Shown in pieces: positions 46,010 through 57,194 of a DNA stretch of 64,000 nucleotides (within the stretch, counting starts at the first letter, position 1; every line of letters starts with the position of its first letter). The notes under the pieces were generated by a model. The model made no database searches. It had not been told where the DNA came from and was given only the letters and a program-made list of their open reading frames with translations. The DNA is from Megaleporinus macrocephalus (lineage: Eukaryota > Chordata > Actinopteri > Characiformes > Anostomidae): NCBI GenBank assembly GCA_021613375.1, contig CM038709.1:39577656-39641655 (forward strand). Direction: 5' to 3'. A program made the translations under genes and the position numbers.

Positions 46010-49000
46010 CATTCCTCTTTCTCTCAGAGACTGTGCAGCTGTCTCTCTCAATGACTGTGTGGCTCTCTCTTTCTCAGTGACTGTGCTGCTGTCTCTCTCT
46101 CAGTGACTGTGCTGCTGTCTCTCTCTCAGTGACTGTGTTTCTTTCTCTTTCTCAGTGACTGTATGGCTTTCTCTCTCTCAGTGACTGTGCTGCTGTCTCT
46201 CTCTCAGTGACTGTGCTGCTGTCTCTCTCTCAGTGACTGTGTTTCTTTCTCTTTCTCAGTGACTGTATGGCTTTCTCTCTCTCAGTGACTGTGCTGCTGT
46301 CTCTCTCTCAGTGACTGTGTTTCTTTCTCTTTCTCAGTGACTGTATGGCTTTCTCTCTCTCAGTGACTGTGCTGCTGTCTCTCTCTCAGTGACTGTGTTT
46401 CTTTCTCTCTCTCAGTGACTGTATGGCTTTCTCTCTCTCAGTGACTGTGCTGCTGTCTCTCTCTCAGTGACTGTGTTTCTTTCTCTCTCTCAGTGACTGT
46501 ATGGCTTTCTCTCTCTCAGTGACTGTGCTGCTGTCTCTCTCTCAGTGACTGTGTTTCTTTCTCTTTCTCAGTGACTGTATGGCTTTCTCTCTCTCAGTGA
46601 CTGTGCTGCTGTCTCTCTCTCAGTGACTGTGTTTCTTTCTCTTTCTCAGTGACTGTATGGCTTTCTCTCTCTCAGTGACTGTATGGCTTTCTCTCTCTCA
46701 GTGACTGTGCTGCTGTCTCTCTCTCAGTGACTGTGTTTCTTTCTCTTTCTCAGTGACTGTATGGCTTTCTCTCTCTCAGTGACTGTGCTGCTGTCTCTCT
46801 CTCAGTGACTGTGTTTCTTTCTCTTTCTCAGTGACTGTATGGCTTTCTCTCTCTCAGTGACTGTGCTGCTGTCTCTCTCTCAGTGACTGTGTTTCTTTCT
46901 CTTTCTCAGTGACTGTATGGCTTTCTCTCTCTCAGTGACTGTGCTGCTGTCTCTCTCTCAGTGACTGTGTTTCTTTCTCTTTCTCAGTGACTGTATGGCT
47001 TTCTCTCTCTCAGTGACTGTGCTGCTGTCTCTCTCTCAGTGACTGTGTTTCTTTCTCTTTCTCAGTGACTGTATGGCTTTCTCTCTCTCAGTGACTGTGC
47101 TGCTGTCTCTCTCTCAGTGACTGTGTTTCTTTCTCTTTCTCAGTGACTGTATGGCTTTCTCTCTCTCAGTGACTGTGCTGCTGTCTCTCTCTCAGTGACT
47201 GTGTTGATTTCTCTTTCTCAGTGACTGTATGGCTTTCTCTCTCTCAGTGACTGTGCTGCTGTCTCTCTCTCAGTGACTGTGTTGATTTCTCTTTCTCAGT
47301 GACTGTATGGCTTTCTCTCTCTCAGTGACTGTGCTGCTGTCTCTCTCTCAGTGACTGTGCTGCTTTCTCTCTTAGTGACTGTGCTGCTTTCTCTCTCTCA
47401 GTGACTGTGCTGCTGTCTCTCTCTCAGTGACTGTGCTGCTTTCTCTCTTAGTGACTGTGCTGCTTTCTCTCTCTCAGTGACTGTGCTGCTGTCTCTCTCT
47501 CAGTGACTGTGCTGCTTTCTCTCTCAGTGACTGTGCTGCTTTCTCTTTCTCAGTGACTGTGCTGCTTTCTCTTTCTCAGTGACTGTGCTGCTTTCTCTTT
47601 CTCAGTGACTGTGCGTCTCTCTCTTAGTGACTGTGCTGCTCTCTCTCTTTCTCTGTGACTGCGCTGCTCTCTCTCTCAGAGACTTTGCTGCTTTTTCTCT
47701 TTCACTGACTGTGTAGCTCTCTTTCTTAGTGACCGTGAGGTTCCCTCTTTCTTAGTGACTATGCTGCTCTCTCTTTCTCAGTGACTGTACGGCTCTCTCT
47801 TTCTCAGTGACTGTGCTGCTGTCTCTCTTAGTGACTGTATGGCTCTCTCTTTCTCAGTGACTGTGCTGCTGTCTCTCTTAGTGACTGTATGGCTCTCTCT
47901 TTCTCAGTGACTGTGTGGCTGTCTCTCTCAGTGACTGTGCTGCTGTCTCTTTCTCAGTGACTGTGTGGCTGTCTCTCTCAGTGACTGTGCTGCTGTCTCT
48001 TTCTTAGTGACTGTGCTGCTGTCTCTCTCAGTGACTGCACGGCTCTCTCTTTCTCAGTGACTGTGTGGCTGTCTCTCTCAGTGACTGTGAGGCTCTCTCT
48101 TTATTAGTGACTATGCTGCTTTCTCTTTATTAGTGACTGTGCTGCTGTCTCTTTCTCAGTGACTGTGTGGCTGTCTCTCTCAGTGACTGTGAGGCTCTCT
48201 ATTAGTGACTATGCTGCTTTCTCTTTATTAGTGACCGTGCTGCTGTCTCTTTCTCAGTGACTGTGCGGCTGTCTCTCTCAGTGACTGTGTGGCTCTCTCT
48301 TTATTAGTGACTATGCTGCTCTCTCTTTATTAGTGACTGTGCTGCTTTATCTTTATTAGTGACTGTGCTGCTGTCTCTTTCTCAGTGACTTTGCGGCTGT
48401 CTCTCTCAGTGACTGTGTGGCTCTCTCTTTATTAGTGACTATGCTGCTCTCTCTTTATTAGTGACTGTGCTGCTGTCTCTTTCTCAGTGACTGTGCTGCT
48501 GTCTCTCTCAGTGACTGCGGCTCTCTCTTTCTCAGTGACTTTGCTGCTGTCTCTCTCAGTGACTGCATGGCCCCCTCTTTCTCAGTGACTGTGCTGCTGT
48601 CTCTTTCAGTGACTGTGTGGCTCTCTCTTTATTGTTAACTGCAGCTCTCTCTTTTTCAGCAACTGTGCACTCTTTCTTAGTGACTATGCATCTCTCTCTC
48701 TCAGCGACTGTGCTGCTCTCTCTCACCGAATGTGCTGCTCTCTCTCATTAACTGTGCTGCTTTCTCCCTTAGTGACTGTGCCGCTCTTACTCTCTCCCAA
48801 TGACTGTGCTGCTCTCTCTTCCTTATTGACTGTGCTGCTCTCTCCTTCAGTGAACGTGCTGCTCTTACACCCTCAGTGACTGTGCTGCTCTTATTCTCCC
48901 AGTGACTGTTATGCTCTCTCTCTCTTTGACTGCGCTGCTTTTTCCCTGAGTGACTCTGCTGCTCTTATTCTCCCAATGACTGTGCTGCTCTCTCTCCCTT

Positions 49001-49314
49001 ATTGACTGTGCTACTCTCTCCTTCAGTGACTGTGCTGCTCTTACACTCTCAGTGACGGTGCTGCACTTTCTCTCTCACAACTGTGCTGCTCTCTCTATTT
49101 CAGTGAATGCGCTGCTCTCTCTTTCTCCCTCCCTCATTGACTGTCCTTCTTTCTCCCTTAGTGACTGTGCTGCTCTTATTCTCCCAGTGACTGTTCTGCT
49201 CTCTCTCTCTCTTTCTCAGTGACTGTGCTGCTCTTATTCTGCCAGCGACTGTTCTGCTCTCTCTCTCTCTTTCTTAGTGACTGTGCTGCTCTTATTCTCC
49301 CAGTGACTGTTCTG

Positions 49315-49352
<38 letters not shown>

Positions 49353-49443
49353 GACTGTGCTGCTCTCTCTCTCTCTCAGTGACTGTGCTGCTCTCTCTCT
49401 CTCTCAGTGACTGTGCTGCTCTTATTCTCCCAGTGACTGTTCT

Positions 49444-49483
<40 letters not shown>

Positions 49484-49518
49484 AGTGACTGTGCTGCTCT
49501 TATTCTCCCAGTGACTGT

Positions 49519-49568
<50 letters not shown>

Positions 49569-49603
49569 GACTGTGCTGCTCTTATTCTGTCAGCGACTGT
49601 TCT

Positions 49604-49659
<56 letters not shown>

Positions 49660-49763
49660 AGTGACTGTGCTGCTCTTATTCTCCCAGTGACTGTTCTGCT
49701 CTCTCTCTCTCTCTCTCTCTCTCTCAGTGACTGTGCTGCTCTTATTCTGTCAGCGACTGTTCT

Positions 49764-49813
<50 letters not shown>

Positions 49814-50177
49814 AGTGACTGTGCTGCTCTTATTCTCCCAGTGACTGTTCTGCTCTCTCTCTCTCTCAGTGACTGTGCTGCTCTTATTCTCCCAATGACT
49901 GTGCTGCTCTCTCTCCCTTATTGACTGTGCTACTCTCTCCTTCAGTGACTGTGCTGCTTTTACACTCTCAGTGACGGTGCTGCACTTTCTCTCTCACAAC
50001 TGTGCTGCTCTCTCTATTTCAGTGAACGCGCTGCTCTCTCTTTCTCCCTCCCTCATTGACTGTCCTTCTTTCTCCCTTAGTGACTGTGCTGCTCTTATTC
50101 TCCCAGTGACTGTTCTGCTCTCTCTCTCTCTCTCTCTCAGTGACTGTGCTGTTCTTATTCTCCCAGTGACTGTTCTG

Positions 50178-50208
<31 letters not shown>

Positions 50209-50784
50209 AGTGACTGTGCTGCTCTCTCTCTCTTTCTCAGTGACTGTGCTGCTCTTATTCTGCCAACGACTGTTCTGCTCTCTCTCTCTCTCTCTCTCTT
50301 TCTCAGTGACTGTGCTGCTCTCTCTCTCTTTCTCAGTGACTGTGCTGCTCTTATTCTGCCAACGACTGTTCTGCTCTCTCTCTCTCTCTCTCTCTCTCTC
50401 AGTGACTGTGCTGTTCTTATTCTCCCAGTGACTGTTCTGCTCTCTCCCTCTCTCTCTCTCTTTCTCAGTGACTGTGCTGCTCTCTCTCTCTTTCTCAGTG
50501 ACTGTGCTGCTCTTATTCTGCCAGCGACTGTTCTGCTCTCTCTCTCTCTCTCTCTCTTTCTCAGTGACTGTGCTGCTCTCTCTCTCTTTCTCAGTGACTG
50601 TGCTGCTCTTATTCTACCAGTGACTGTTCTGCTCTCTCTCTCTCTCTCTCTTAGTGACTGTGCTGCTCCTATTCTACCAGTGACTGTTCTGCTCTCTCTC
50701 TCTCTCAGTGACTGTGCTGCTCTCTCTCTCTCGCTCTCTCTCTCTCAGTGACTGTGCTGCTCTTATTCTCCCAGTGACTGTTCT

Positions 50785-50829
<45 letters not shown>

Positions 50830-50894
50830 GACTGTGCTGCTCTCTCTCTCTCTCTCAGTGACTGTGCTGCTCTTATTCTTCCAGTGACTGTGCT

Positions 50895-50933
<39 letters not shown>

Positions 50934-51043
50934 GACTGTGCTGCTCTCTCTTTCTGTCTCTCTCTCTCTTAGTGACTGTGCTGCTCTCTCTCTCTCTCTC
51001 TCTCTCAGTGACTGTGCTGCTCTTATTCTCCCAGTGACTGTTC

Positions 51044-51097
<54 letters not shown>

Positions 51098-51135
51098 GAC
51101 TGTGCCTCTCTCTCTCTTTCTCTCGCTGACTGTGC
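46010..51135 (+). repeat. 5-kb CT-rich minisatellite with 26-bp basic unit
   Basis: Basic unit tctctctctcagtgactg + tgctgctg (26 bp). Between about 46137 and 47330, three units form a regular 78-bp higher-order repeat marked by tttctttctctttctcag and tgtatggctttctc. From 47600 to 49130 the array is irregular. From 49130 to 51110 a longer unit alternates cttattctcccagtgactgt with variable (CT)n runs. Blocks near 48960-49200 and 49880-50120 are near copies about 919 bp apart. Plus-strand frames rich in Leu/Ser are artefacts. Confidence 0.96.
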
Positions 51136-51642
51136 TGCACTTATTCTCTCAGTCAGTGACTGCTTACTGGGATGAGGCTGAGGCTTCACTGGGCTGTGAT
51201 TGCAGAGGCACTCTACTACATTAGCTGTTATAAAACACTGCTCACTTGCTGCATTGAATCAAATACTGTGCTGTTTTGTCAGCTTGTGTTTGATACAAAT
51301 CCTTGCGAATGCTAGCTTACACAGCTACTACAACTCGTTTACTGTTTGGTCTGCCCATGTTTTGCCTTCCTTTTGTGTCACTACGTCCAGATTTTGCTTT
51401 CATTTAAAGCAGCCCAGAACTGGTGAACAGCCACTGCCACTAGACACTATGCTGGCGTCTATACCCAACAGTGAAGTTACACATGTACACGCGGCAGGAT
51501 TAAACCACTATTATTATTGAGATGGTGGGGGGTGGGCTGAAACAAGAGGCAAGCAGAAGTAGATGCTAAAATCTATTTATTTCTTTATTTATTGCTTTGG
51601 GATGGCCCCCCATTTAGGGAGGGTTGCCCCAACCGTATATAA
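51136..51642. other. Unassigned intergenic sequence
   Basis: About 0.5 kb, nothing recognised. Confidence 0.45.
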
Positions 51643-52752
51643 CAGGGCTATTAAATTAGAATTCAGTAAGATCCAAGGTCCGGACCCTCGTAATTTCTAA
51701 CTTGTGTTATGATTCAGTGTTGTATCCTGTATAGTGAAGTAGCCTAGTATCAGCATTTTGTCATCAGCAACTGAAAGGCCAACACATTACAAACACAATT
51801 TATCCACTTCGGTCTTTCTAAAAGAAGGGACGAGGGTGATATACCTACTTAAATCCAAGGGACAGCGATATGACTCGCCCATAATAGCAACAGTCTGTGC
51901 AACAAACTCCTGTGTGTCGATATCATGTAAAACGGGGGAAGTCACAGAAGATGGCTGTGGGAGAGGAACCGACCGCTGCTGGAGTGAGACAGGCTCCCCT
52001 GCTTTCAACTCCAGTTCGCTCAATCGAATCTCTCTCTCACACTCCAACTCCATCTTCCGCAAAGCCAGCTTAAACTCAAACTCAGACTTTCTAACATCAG
52101 CTCTTTCCTGCGCCTCCAGACGGAGACGAGCCAAACGAACCTTAACTTGACTCTCATTCGAGGACAAAGACGACTCAGATGATCTGGGGGAAAAGATGTT
52201 TTGAATGCTGAACTAAATTAATTATTTATAAAACTTTAAATAAAGGCTTTTTTCTCACTTCAACAAAAAACAAGGGCTACATTAAAAAATGCTTTTGAAA
52301 AAAGTGAATCATAACATACTTAGAGAAAAAGTAAATAAAAGTCTTCTTGTTAACTCAATTTCACATCTGAACAGTTTCTCTCTCTCTTGTATTCTTCTCT
52401 CACACTTTCTCTTGTTTAGTGAGAGAAGTGAGCTTTCGGTTGTCCAGCCAAGAGTTTTTTTTTCGCCGTCGACTTTTTCCTTTTCAGAGCACAACATCTG
52501 AACAAGCCTTGCTCTCTGACTCGCTTTACTTTCTGACTGCTGCTTCTCGCTTTGTACCTCGTACCTCTTGGTCTGTGAGCTTACTGCACTGCAAAGCCCG
52601 TATAACGTAAAGACATGTAAAGTGCTGTCGGTTAAAATAAACACTGTCAATATTAAATCATTCTCAATAGATTATCGCTTTGGGTCCCCATTGGACAACA
52701 TCTGGGTCCGGACCCAGACTGCTGTCCGCCTATTAGTGACCTTTGCTATATA
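51643..52752 (+). repeat. Dispersed repeat R1, copy containing a Gag-like segment
   Basis: Begins gggctattaaattagaattc and ends gctgtccgcctattagtgac. It aligns in order with 32281-33050 on both sides of a foreign segment, 51795-52195. It contains the single-copy source of the 17-bp minisatellite unit at 52515-52538, where tctgact occurs twice exactly 17 bp apart. Confidence 0.82.
51787..52167 (-). pseudogene. Gag-like fragment of an LTR retrotransposon
   Basis: A 126-codon minus-strand frame. Its first two thirds are a charged, probably coiled-coil stretch (RLRLEAQERADVRKSEFEFK and MELECEREIRLSELELKAG). Near the end is LSRYITLVPSFRKTEVDK. This order, a charged helix followed by a 'LVPxFRExEVDxYF'-like motif, is typical of the Gag N-terminal region of fish Ty3/Gypsy elements, where it leads into the capsid/SCAN-like fold. 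The capsid and everything downstream are missing. It interrupts R1 sequence, so it arrived as an insertion or exchange. Attribution is from motif memory only. Confidence 0.55.
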
Positions 52753-54119
52753 ACATTTATAAAACCATGGTATATTGACACTCTTATGACAACATATGAC
52801 ACCTGTCATGATATGCTGATGCTATAGTAATGTCGGTGTCACCAAAAATCTCTGTTTTATGAGCTTTTCTAGAGCAACAAGAGGCTCCCAACACATTGGG
52901 AAAAATGCCAAAAGCTGATGGCTGCTGTGCAGGTGCATCAATCACGGAAGCTGTTAAAAAAGCAAGTGTCAAGGAGAACAGTGTCAAAAATCATGATGGC
53001 ATGTAGCAAACTGGAAAAACTGCTGCAGGACCGATCGACGGTAAACAAGTTCGGTCACGCTAACGGTCAATTAAACAGGATGATGGCTGCTTTAAAAACG
53101 AAACTGGCCCGAAAAACTGCATGGAAACCAAAACTCGGTGTGCATCTCCTCGCACAGCCTCAACAAAACTAATTAAAATAGGTCTGCCATCTGGAAAGCA
53201 CCCGTAGCCAAAGACAGCGTTCGGAGCCGACTGGCCTGACGTAGTGTGCGCCGAACCTGGGCCTCAGAGCCATGGGAAGAAAAAAAACAAAACAAAAAGC
53301 GGCGGCCTTTGGAGCTGTCTTTCTACTTCCTCTTCCTCCATCTGGATGGGTTCGTGTTCGGAGAAAGCCAAAGCCAGCCTTCAACCCACATGGCCTGTTC
53401 CCAACTGTTAAACACACTCATCTGTTTGTCTCGCAGGATGCTCCAAATCTCCACCAGAAACTGTTCAAAACATTTGCGAAATCTAGAACACTGCTCAGAG
53501 CAGGACTTGGAAGCCATCTGAAGGCAAACGGCACACAATCTCTTCAGCTCCGCGCTATCTGCCGGCCTCAGTCTGTGTCGAGCTGCTTAAGTATCTCAAA
53601 AAGTCCTGCTTATGTTACACTGCACGTCGCCGTTATGTACACAAATGGGTCGAAGAACATTTTGTTTATGTAGCGTAGCTAAAAATAGAAGGAGGAGACA
53701 AAGGATGCAGTTGCTGATCATTAAAAAGCTTGTACAGTTCGCAGGAGCACATCTTCAGTATGCAGAAATTCATAATGTACACCTTTAAACAAGATGGGTT
53801 TTCAAGTGCAGTGAAAGGAATGGCTTTATTTAGAACCTTGAGTTCTGTATACAATCATTTGATACTTAAAGGCTAAGCACCAGCTAATATGAAAATGTCA
53901 AACACATAAGTATAGCAGAGTTTGAGATCCTAACTTGTTTATTAAAAGTCAGAAAACATTTTATTTATACAAAGTCAAGAATTATGGCTTAAAAGACTGT
54001 TTAGCCCCGCCCAGTGTTCAGAAACTACCGTAGATGTTGTGCGTGTGGCGTAGACGGTTGACAGCAATACTAAAAGATGCACTTACAGTAATGCAAAATG
54101 ACAGAAAGGTTGTTGTTGT
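52753..54119. other. Unassigned, mostly non-repetitive sequence
   Basis: About 1.4 kb. The block 52900-53680 has several overlapping frames on both strands (53246-53521 and 53272-53673 plus, 53169-53417 and 53323-53538 minus). None has a recognisable motif and they contradict each other, so I do not choose one. The region is not repetitive within the window. Confidence 0.4.
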
Positions 54120-54322
54120 TGTTGTTTTTGTGCACAAATGGCCCTAAGACCCCCAAATATCCAAAGAGTGGACACATTGGAAAGGACCGTCCTCTCACTC
54201 CGTCATCTGTAGTGATCATTTCACGTCTGAAGATTATCACTATGGGACGTAGGCTTCCACAACGACTAGATCTTAAGTCTGACGCTGTTCCAATAATATG
54301 GGCGTGTAAAGAAACCAGCGAG
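54120..54322 (+). pseudogene. THAP-domain remnant, frameshifted
   Basis: In one plus frame from about 54150: PQISKEWTHWKG, then HSVICSDHFTSEDY, which matches the core of the THAP zinc finger (W, then CSxHF with the C and H zinc ligands) and is followed by a stop. One base out of frame, from 54243, comes GRRLPQRLDLKSDAVPII, matching the distal THAP motif around LKxxAVP. The N-terminal C-x(2-4)-C ligands are not found. THAP domains bind DNA in P-element-type transposases and in host THAP proteins. With the frameshift and no following catalytic or coiled-coil domain, this is a fossil. A split exon of a real gene is less likely but cannot be excluded. Confidence 0.62.
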
Positions 54323-54449
54323 AGGAGTTCAAGAGCCTCCGTGTACGTGGAGGTAAACCGAGTAAGCGCAGTTACTGAGCCTGCGTTAGCTGATGTTAGC
54401 TAATATTAGCTTCACTTGCTAAATTCAGTGGCTCAAGTTATGCTAAGCT

Positions 54450-54675
54450 ATCGAGATGATCCAGGTTGAAGTTTGCATGCTCTCCCCGTGCTCGAGTGGG
54501 TTTCCTGCGAGTACTCCGGTTTCCTCCCACATGTCCAAAGACATATATGATAGGTTGATTGGTAACTCTAAATTGCCCGTAGGTGAGAGTGTTGGCCATG
54601 CGATGGACTGGCGAACTGTCCATGGTGTATCCTGCCTTCGCCCGATGGTGCTTGGATTGGCTCCACAGTACAGTG
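54450..54675 (+). mobile_element. tRNA-like SINE, 5'-truncated copy
   Basis: Shares with 7090-7330 the segments gagtgggtttcct, ccggtttcctcccaca, ggttgattggtaactctaaa, ggccatgcgatggactggcg and tgtccatggtgtatcc. The A-box and B-box ends are missing. Confidence 0.85.
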
Positions 54676-55635
54676 TTCCAAAGTTCCTCCTACCTCCAAG
54701 AAACATCATCCGAATATGATCTTCAAACTGAAACATTTCACTCTAGTATTGCAACAAGAGACAAGTAGTTACATTTTCAACAAATGCATCACTGGCTGCA
54801 TGTTTGACAGCGGCCAGTGCTTGGCGGGGCTTCTCCTTGTTGATTCATGAGTGTACCAGCTAGGTGATCAGCTTAGGCCGACCTGATAATGACTTCACTA
54901 ACTCTATCACACCCCATTCCCATACTGCTGTGTCCTCAGGTGGCCTCAGGTTACCCAATCAGCTTGCACACAGCGAAAAAAGAAAAGCAGGCCCAAAAAC
55001 CAGTCGTGGCAGGCTCTCCTTGATGTCTCTCTCAAGCGTGGCCAGCATCTGAGGGCCTTTAATCCTGGCTCATCGATCAAGCCCCACTTTAGTCTTGATA
55101 AAAGAGCCGTTTCTCAAGTTCCTGCTTTTCTCTCTCTTCCACACAGCCACCGTCCCCCCCAAACCCCACCCCACTGCGGCCTGTTGAACATAGGATCTAT
55201 CTGCGAGAGGGCTGTTTTGTCAGCAGTGTGACAGTGGGCCATGACTGAATCTAAATCAAACGTAGCATATCAAAGCGCTGCCTCGTGAAAGCCCCTGCCA
55301 AAGAAGATGACTCCATTTGACGGAGTTCCAAAGAAGCTCTCTGGTTACTTTATCGTGTGTAAGTTATAGATGGTGCGGTCAGTCACCAGCGCATTCTTGA
55401 ATGGTGACACATCCACAAGTCTGCGCACCTTTCCAGACATGAGCTCTTCAAAATAAGCGAGGAACGGCATGGCGGCAGGATTTTTTATCAGAAGCTGTGG
55501 ATAATGGGCTTAAGCCGGATCAAACGTCATGCTTCATATGATACATGAATCAGGGGCACATTACAAAAAGAGTAATGTAAAAGGGAAAATTCTTGTGTTT
55601 TATGTTAGTCCCTAAGGTTCACATAGGCAATCCAA
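54676..55635. other. Unassigned, partly CNE-like sequence
   Basis: About 1 kb. The part at 55040-55330 is non-repetitive, with motifs such as gcccactttagtcttgata, gacagtgggccatgact and tatcaaagcg (TCF/LEF-like). It could be a conserved regulatory element, but that is not testable here. Confidence 0.35.
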
Positions 55636-57102
55636 AAAATATGTGGATTTCTGGACATCCCATTCCAAAACCATGGGCAATAATGTGGAGTTGCCCTCAT
55701 TTTAACAGCCTCCACTCTTCTGGGAAGGTTATTGCAGGGCTTCTGTGAGAGTGGCTGGCTCACAATCAATGTTCAGTCAGGGCCACTAAACTTCTGCCAC
55801 ACCAAACTCATCAAACCAAGTCTCTATAGAGTCACAGTCATGCTGGAACAGAGCATTTTTACACCACTCCAGCCAGCGCTTGGCATTGCACATAGGGAAC
55901 TTAGATCTTGTGTGCAGCTGCTTAGATAGAAAGCCATTTCATTAAGGTCCTGAATCACATGTCTTGTGTTGATGTGGCTTTAAGAGGGAACACTAGTGAG
56001 TGATGCACTGCAGGATAGGCCTTATACAAGCTTTGTGCTTCGGCACTTGGCATCCATGTTCTGTCAGTTTGTGCCGTGTATTGCTTCGTGGCTGAGCTTT
56101 TGTTGCTTCATAGACAAACACAGGCAGTCAAATGGGCCATACTAAAGACCTCCGTCACCTTAAATGTGGCAGTTAATGAAACCCCTGCCCTGCTAGAGCT
56201 GCCCCAAACAGCTTTAAGTGCTATTATTGTGAAATGGAAGCATCTAGAAGCAACAACCTCTCAGCCTTGTAAACAGTAGACCTGATGAACATGTTGAATT
56301 GCACAAAAATCACCTATACATTGTGGCATCACTCATTACAGAGTCCCAAACTACCACTGGAACCACAAGAACTGTGCATCAGGAGCTCTGTGAACTGGGT
56401 TTTCATGGCCAAGCAGTTGCACACAAGCTTAAGGTCATCTAAGATGTGCAATGCCAAGTGTTAGCTGGTGTGCTGTAACACATGTTGCCAATGGACTCTA
56501 TCTATCAGTCTGATGGATGAATCTGGGTTTGGTGGATGAATACAGAAGAACACTACCCGAATGCATGGTGCCAATAGTAAAGTTTGGTGGAGGAGGGATA
56601 ATGGTCTGGGTCTTTTTCAGGGTTTTGGGTTCTTAGTTCCAGTGAGCAGTGACGTTAATGCTACAGCACACAAAGACATTTTGCACAGTTATATGCATCC
56701 AACTTTGTGGCAGCCGTTTGGGGAACAACCTGGTCCTGTTCCATCATGACCCTGTGCCACAAGGAACAAAGCCAACTCCATACATACATGGTTTACTGAG
56801 TTTGGTATGGACTCCTGACCTCAACACAAATGAACACCTTTGGGATGAATTAGAAGCTTGATTGTAAGCCAGACCTTTTTATCCAACATCAGTGTCTGAC
56901 CTCACAAATGCTCTTTTGATTGAACATGCACAAATTCCCACAGCCATACTTCAAAATCAAGTGGAAAGCCTTTCCAGAATAGTGGAGGCTTTTAGAACTG
57001 CAAATAGGGGCAAGAAAGGGGCAAGCCCATGGTGTTTTGATTGGGATGTTCAATAAACTCCTAAAGATATGATGGTCCACATATGTTTGGGAATATAATG
57101 TA
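55636..57102. mobile_element. Two Tc1-like fragments in head-to-head orientation
   Basis: 55636-56100 reads as a Tc1-like transposon on the minus strand: cagcctccactcttctggga, ccacaccaaactcatcaaac, acagtcatgctggaacag and cactccagccagcgcttggc are reversed transposase segments, with internal deletions. From about 56110 the same family reads on the plus strand to 57102, with gaagttt-type and gacctcacaaatgctctttt segments in order. Both outer ends are therefore 3' ends. Terminal sequence is degraded, although tatgtggatttctggac and ccacatatgtttgggaat remain as loosely inverted outer ends. Confidence 0.8.
56350..57010 (+). pseudogene. Tc1-like transposase, heavily decayed
   Basis: Nucleotide-level match to a fish Tc1 transposase: agaactgtgcatcaggagct (TVRREL-like), gtgcaatgccaagtg, gtctgatggatgaatctggg (SDGxVWV), aagtttggtggaggagggataatggtctggg (KFGGGGIMVWG; first half) and caacacaaatgaacacctttggga (N-x-EHLWD, third catalytic acid region). 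Many stops and indels break the frame: for example the QHD-containing segment is reduced to ttccatcatgaccctgtgcc and the following coding block to tggtttactgagtttgg. No frame longer than about 70 codons survives. Confidence 0.8.
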
Positions 57103-57194
57103 CATAAGGTCACTAGTTCTTAACACATATCGCCCAGATAAACAGCTGCTAAATTAGTTGTTGCCAAATATGCATAATCAGCTGAATATACATA

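Noticed and set aside
49219..51099. Ser/Leu-rich frames such as LSLSLSLSVTVLLSL
   Set aside because: Translations of (CT)n and the 26-bp array.
53169..53673. Four overlapping frames on both strands as a coding exon
   Set aside because: They contradict each other, none has a motif, and no splice-consistent structure stood out. A conserved non-coding or exonic role cannot be excluded.
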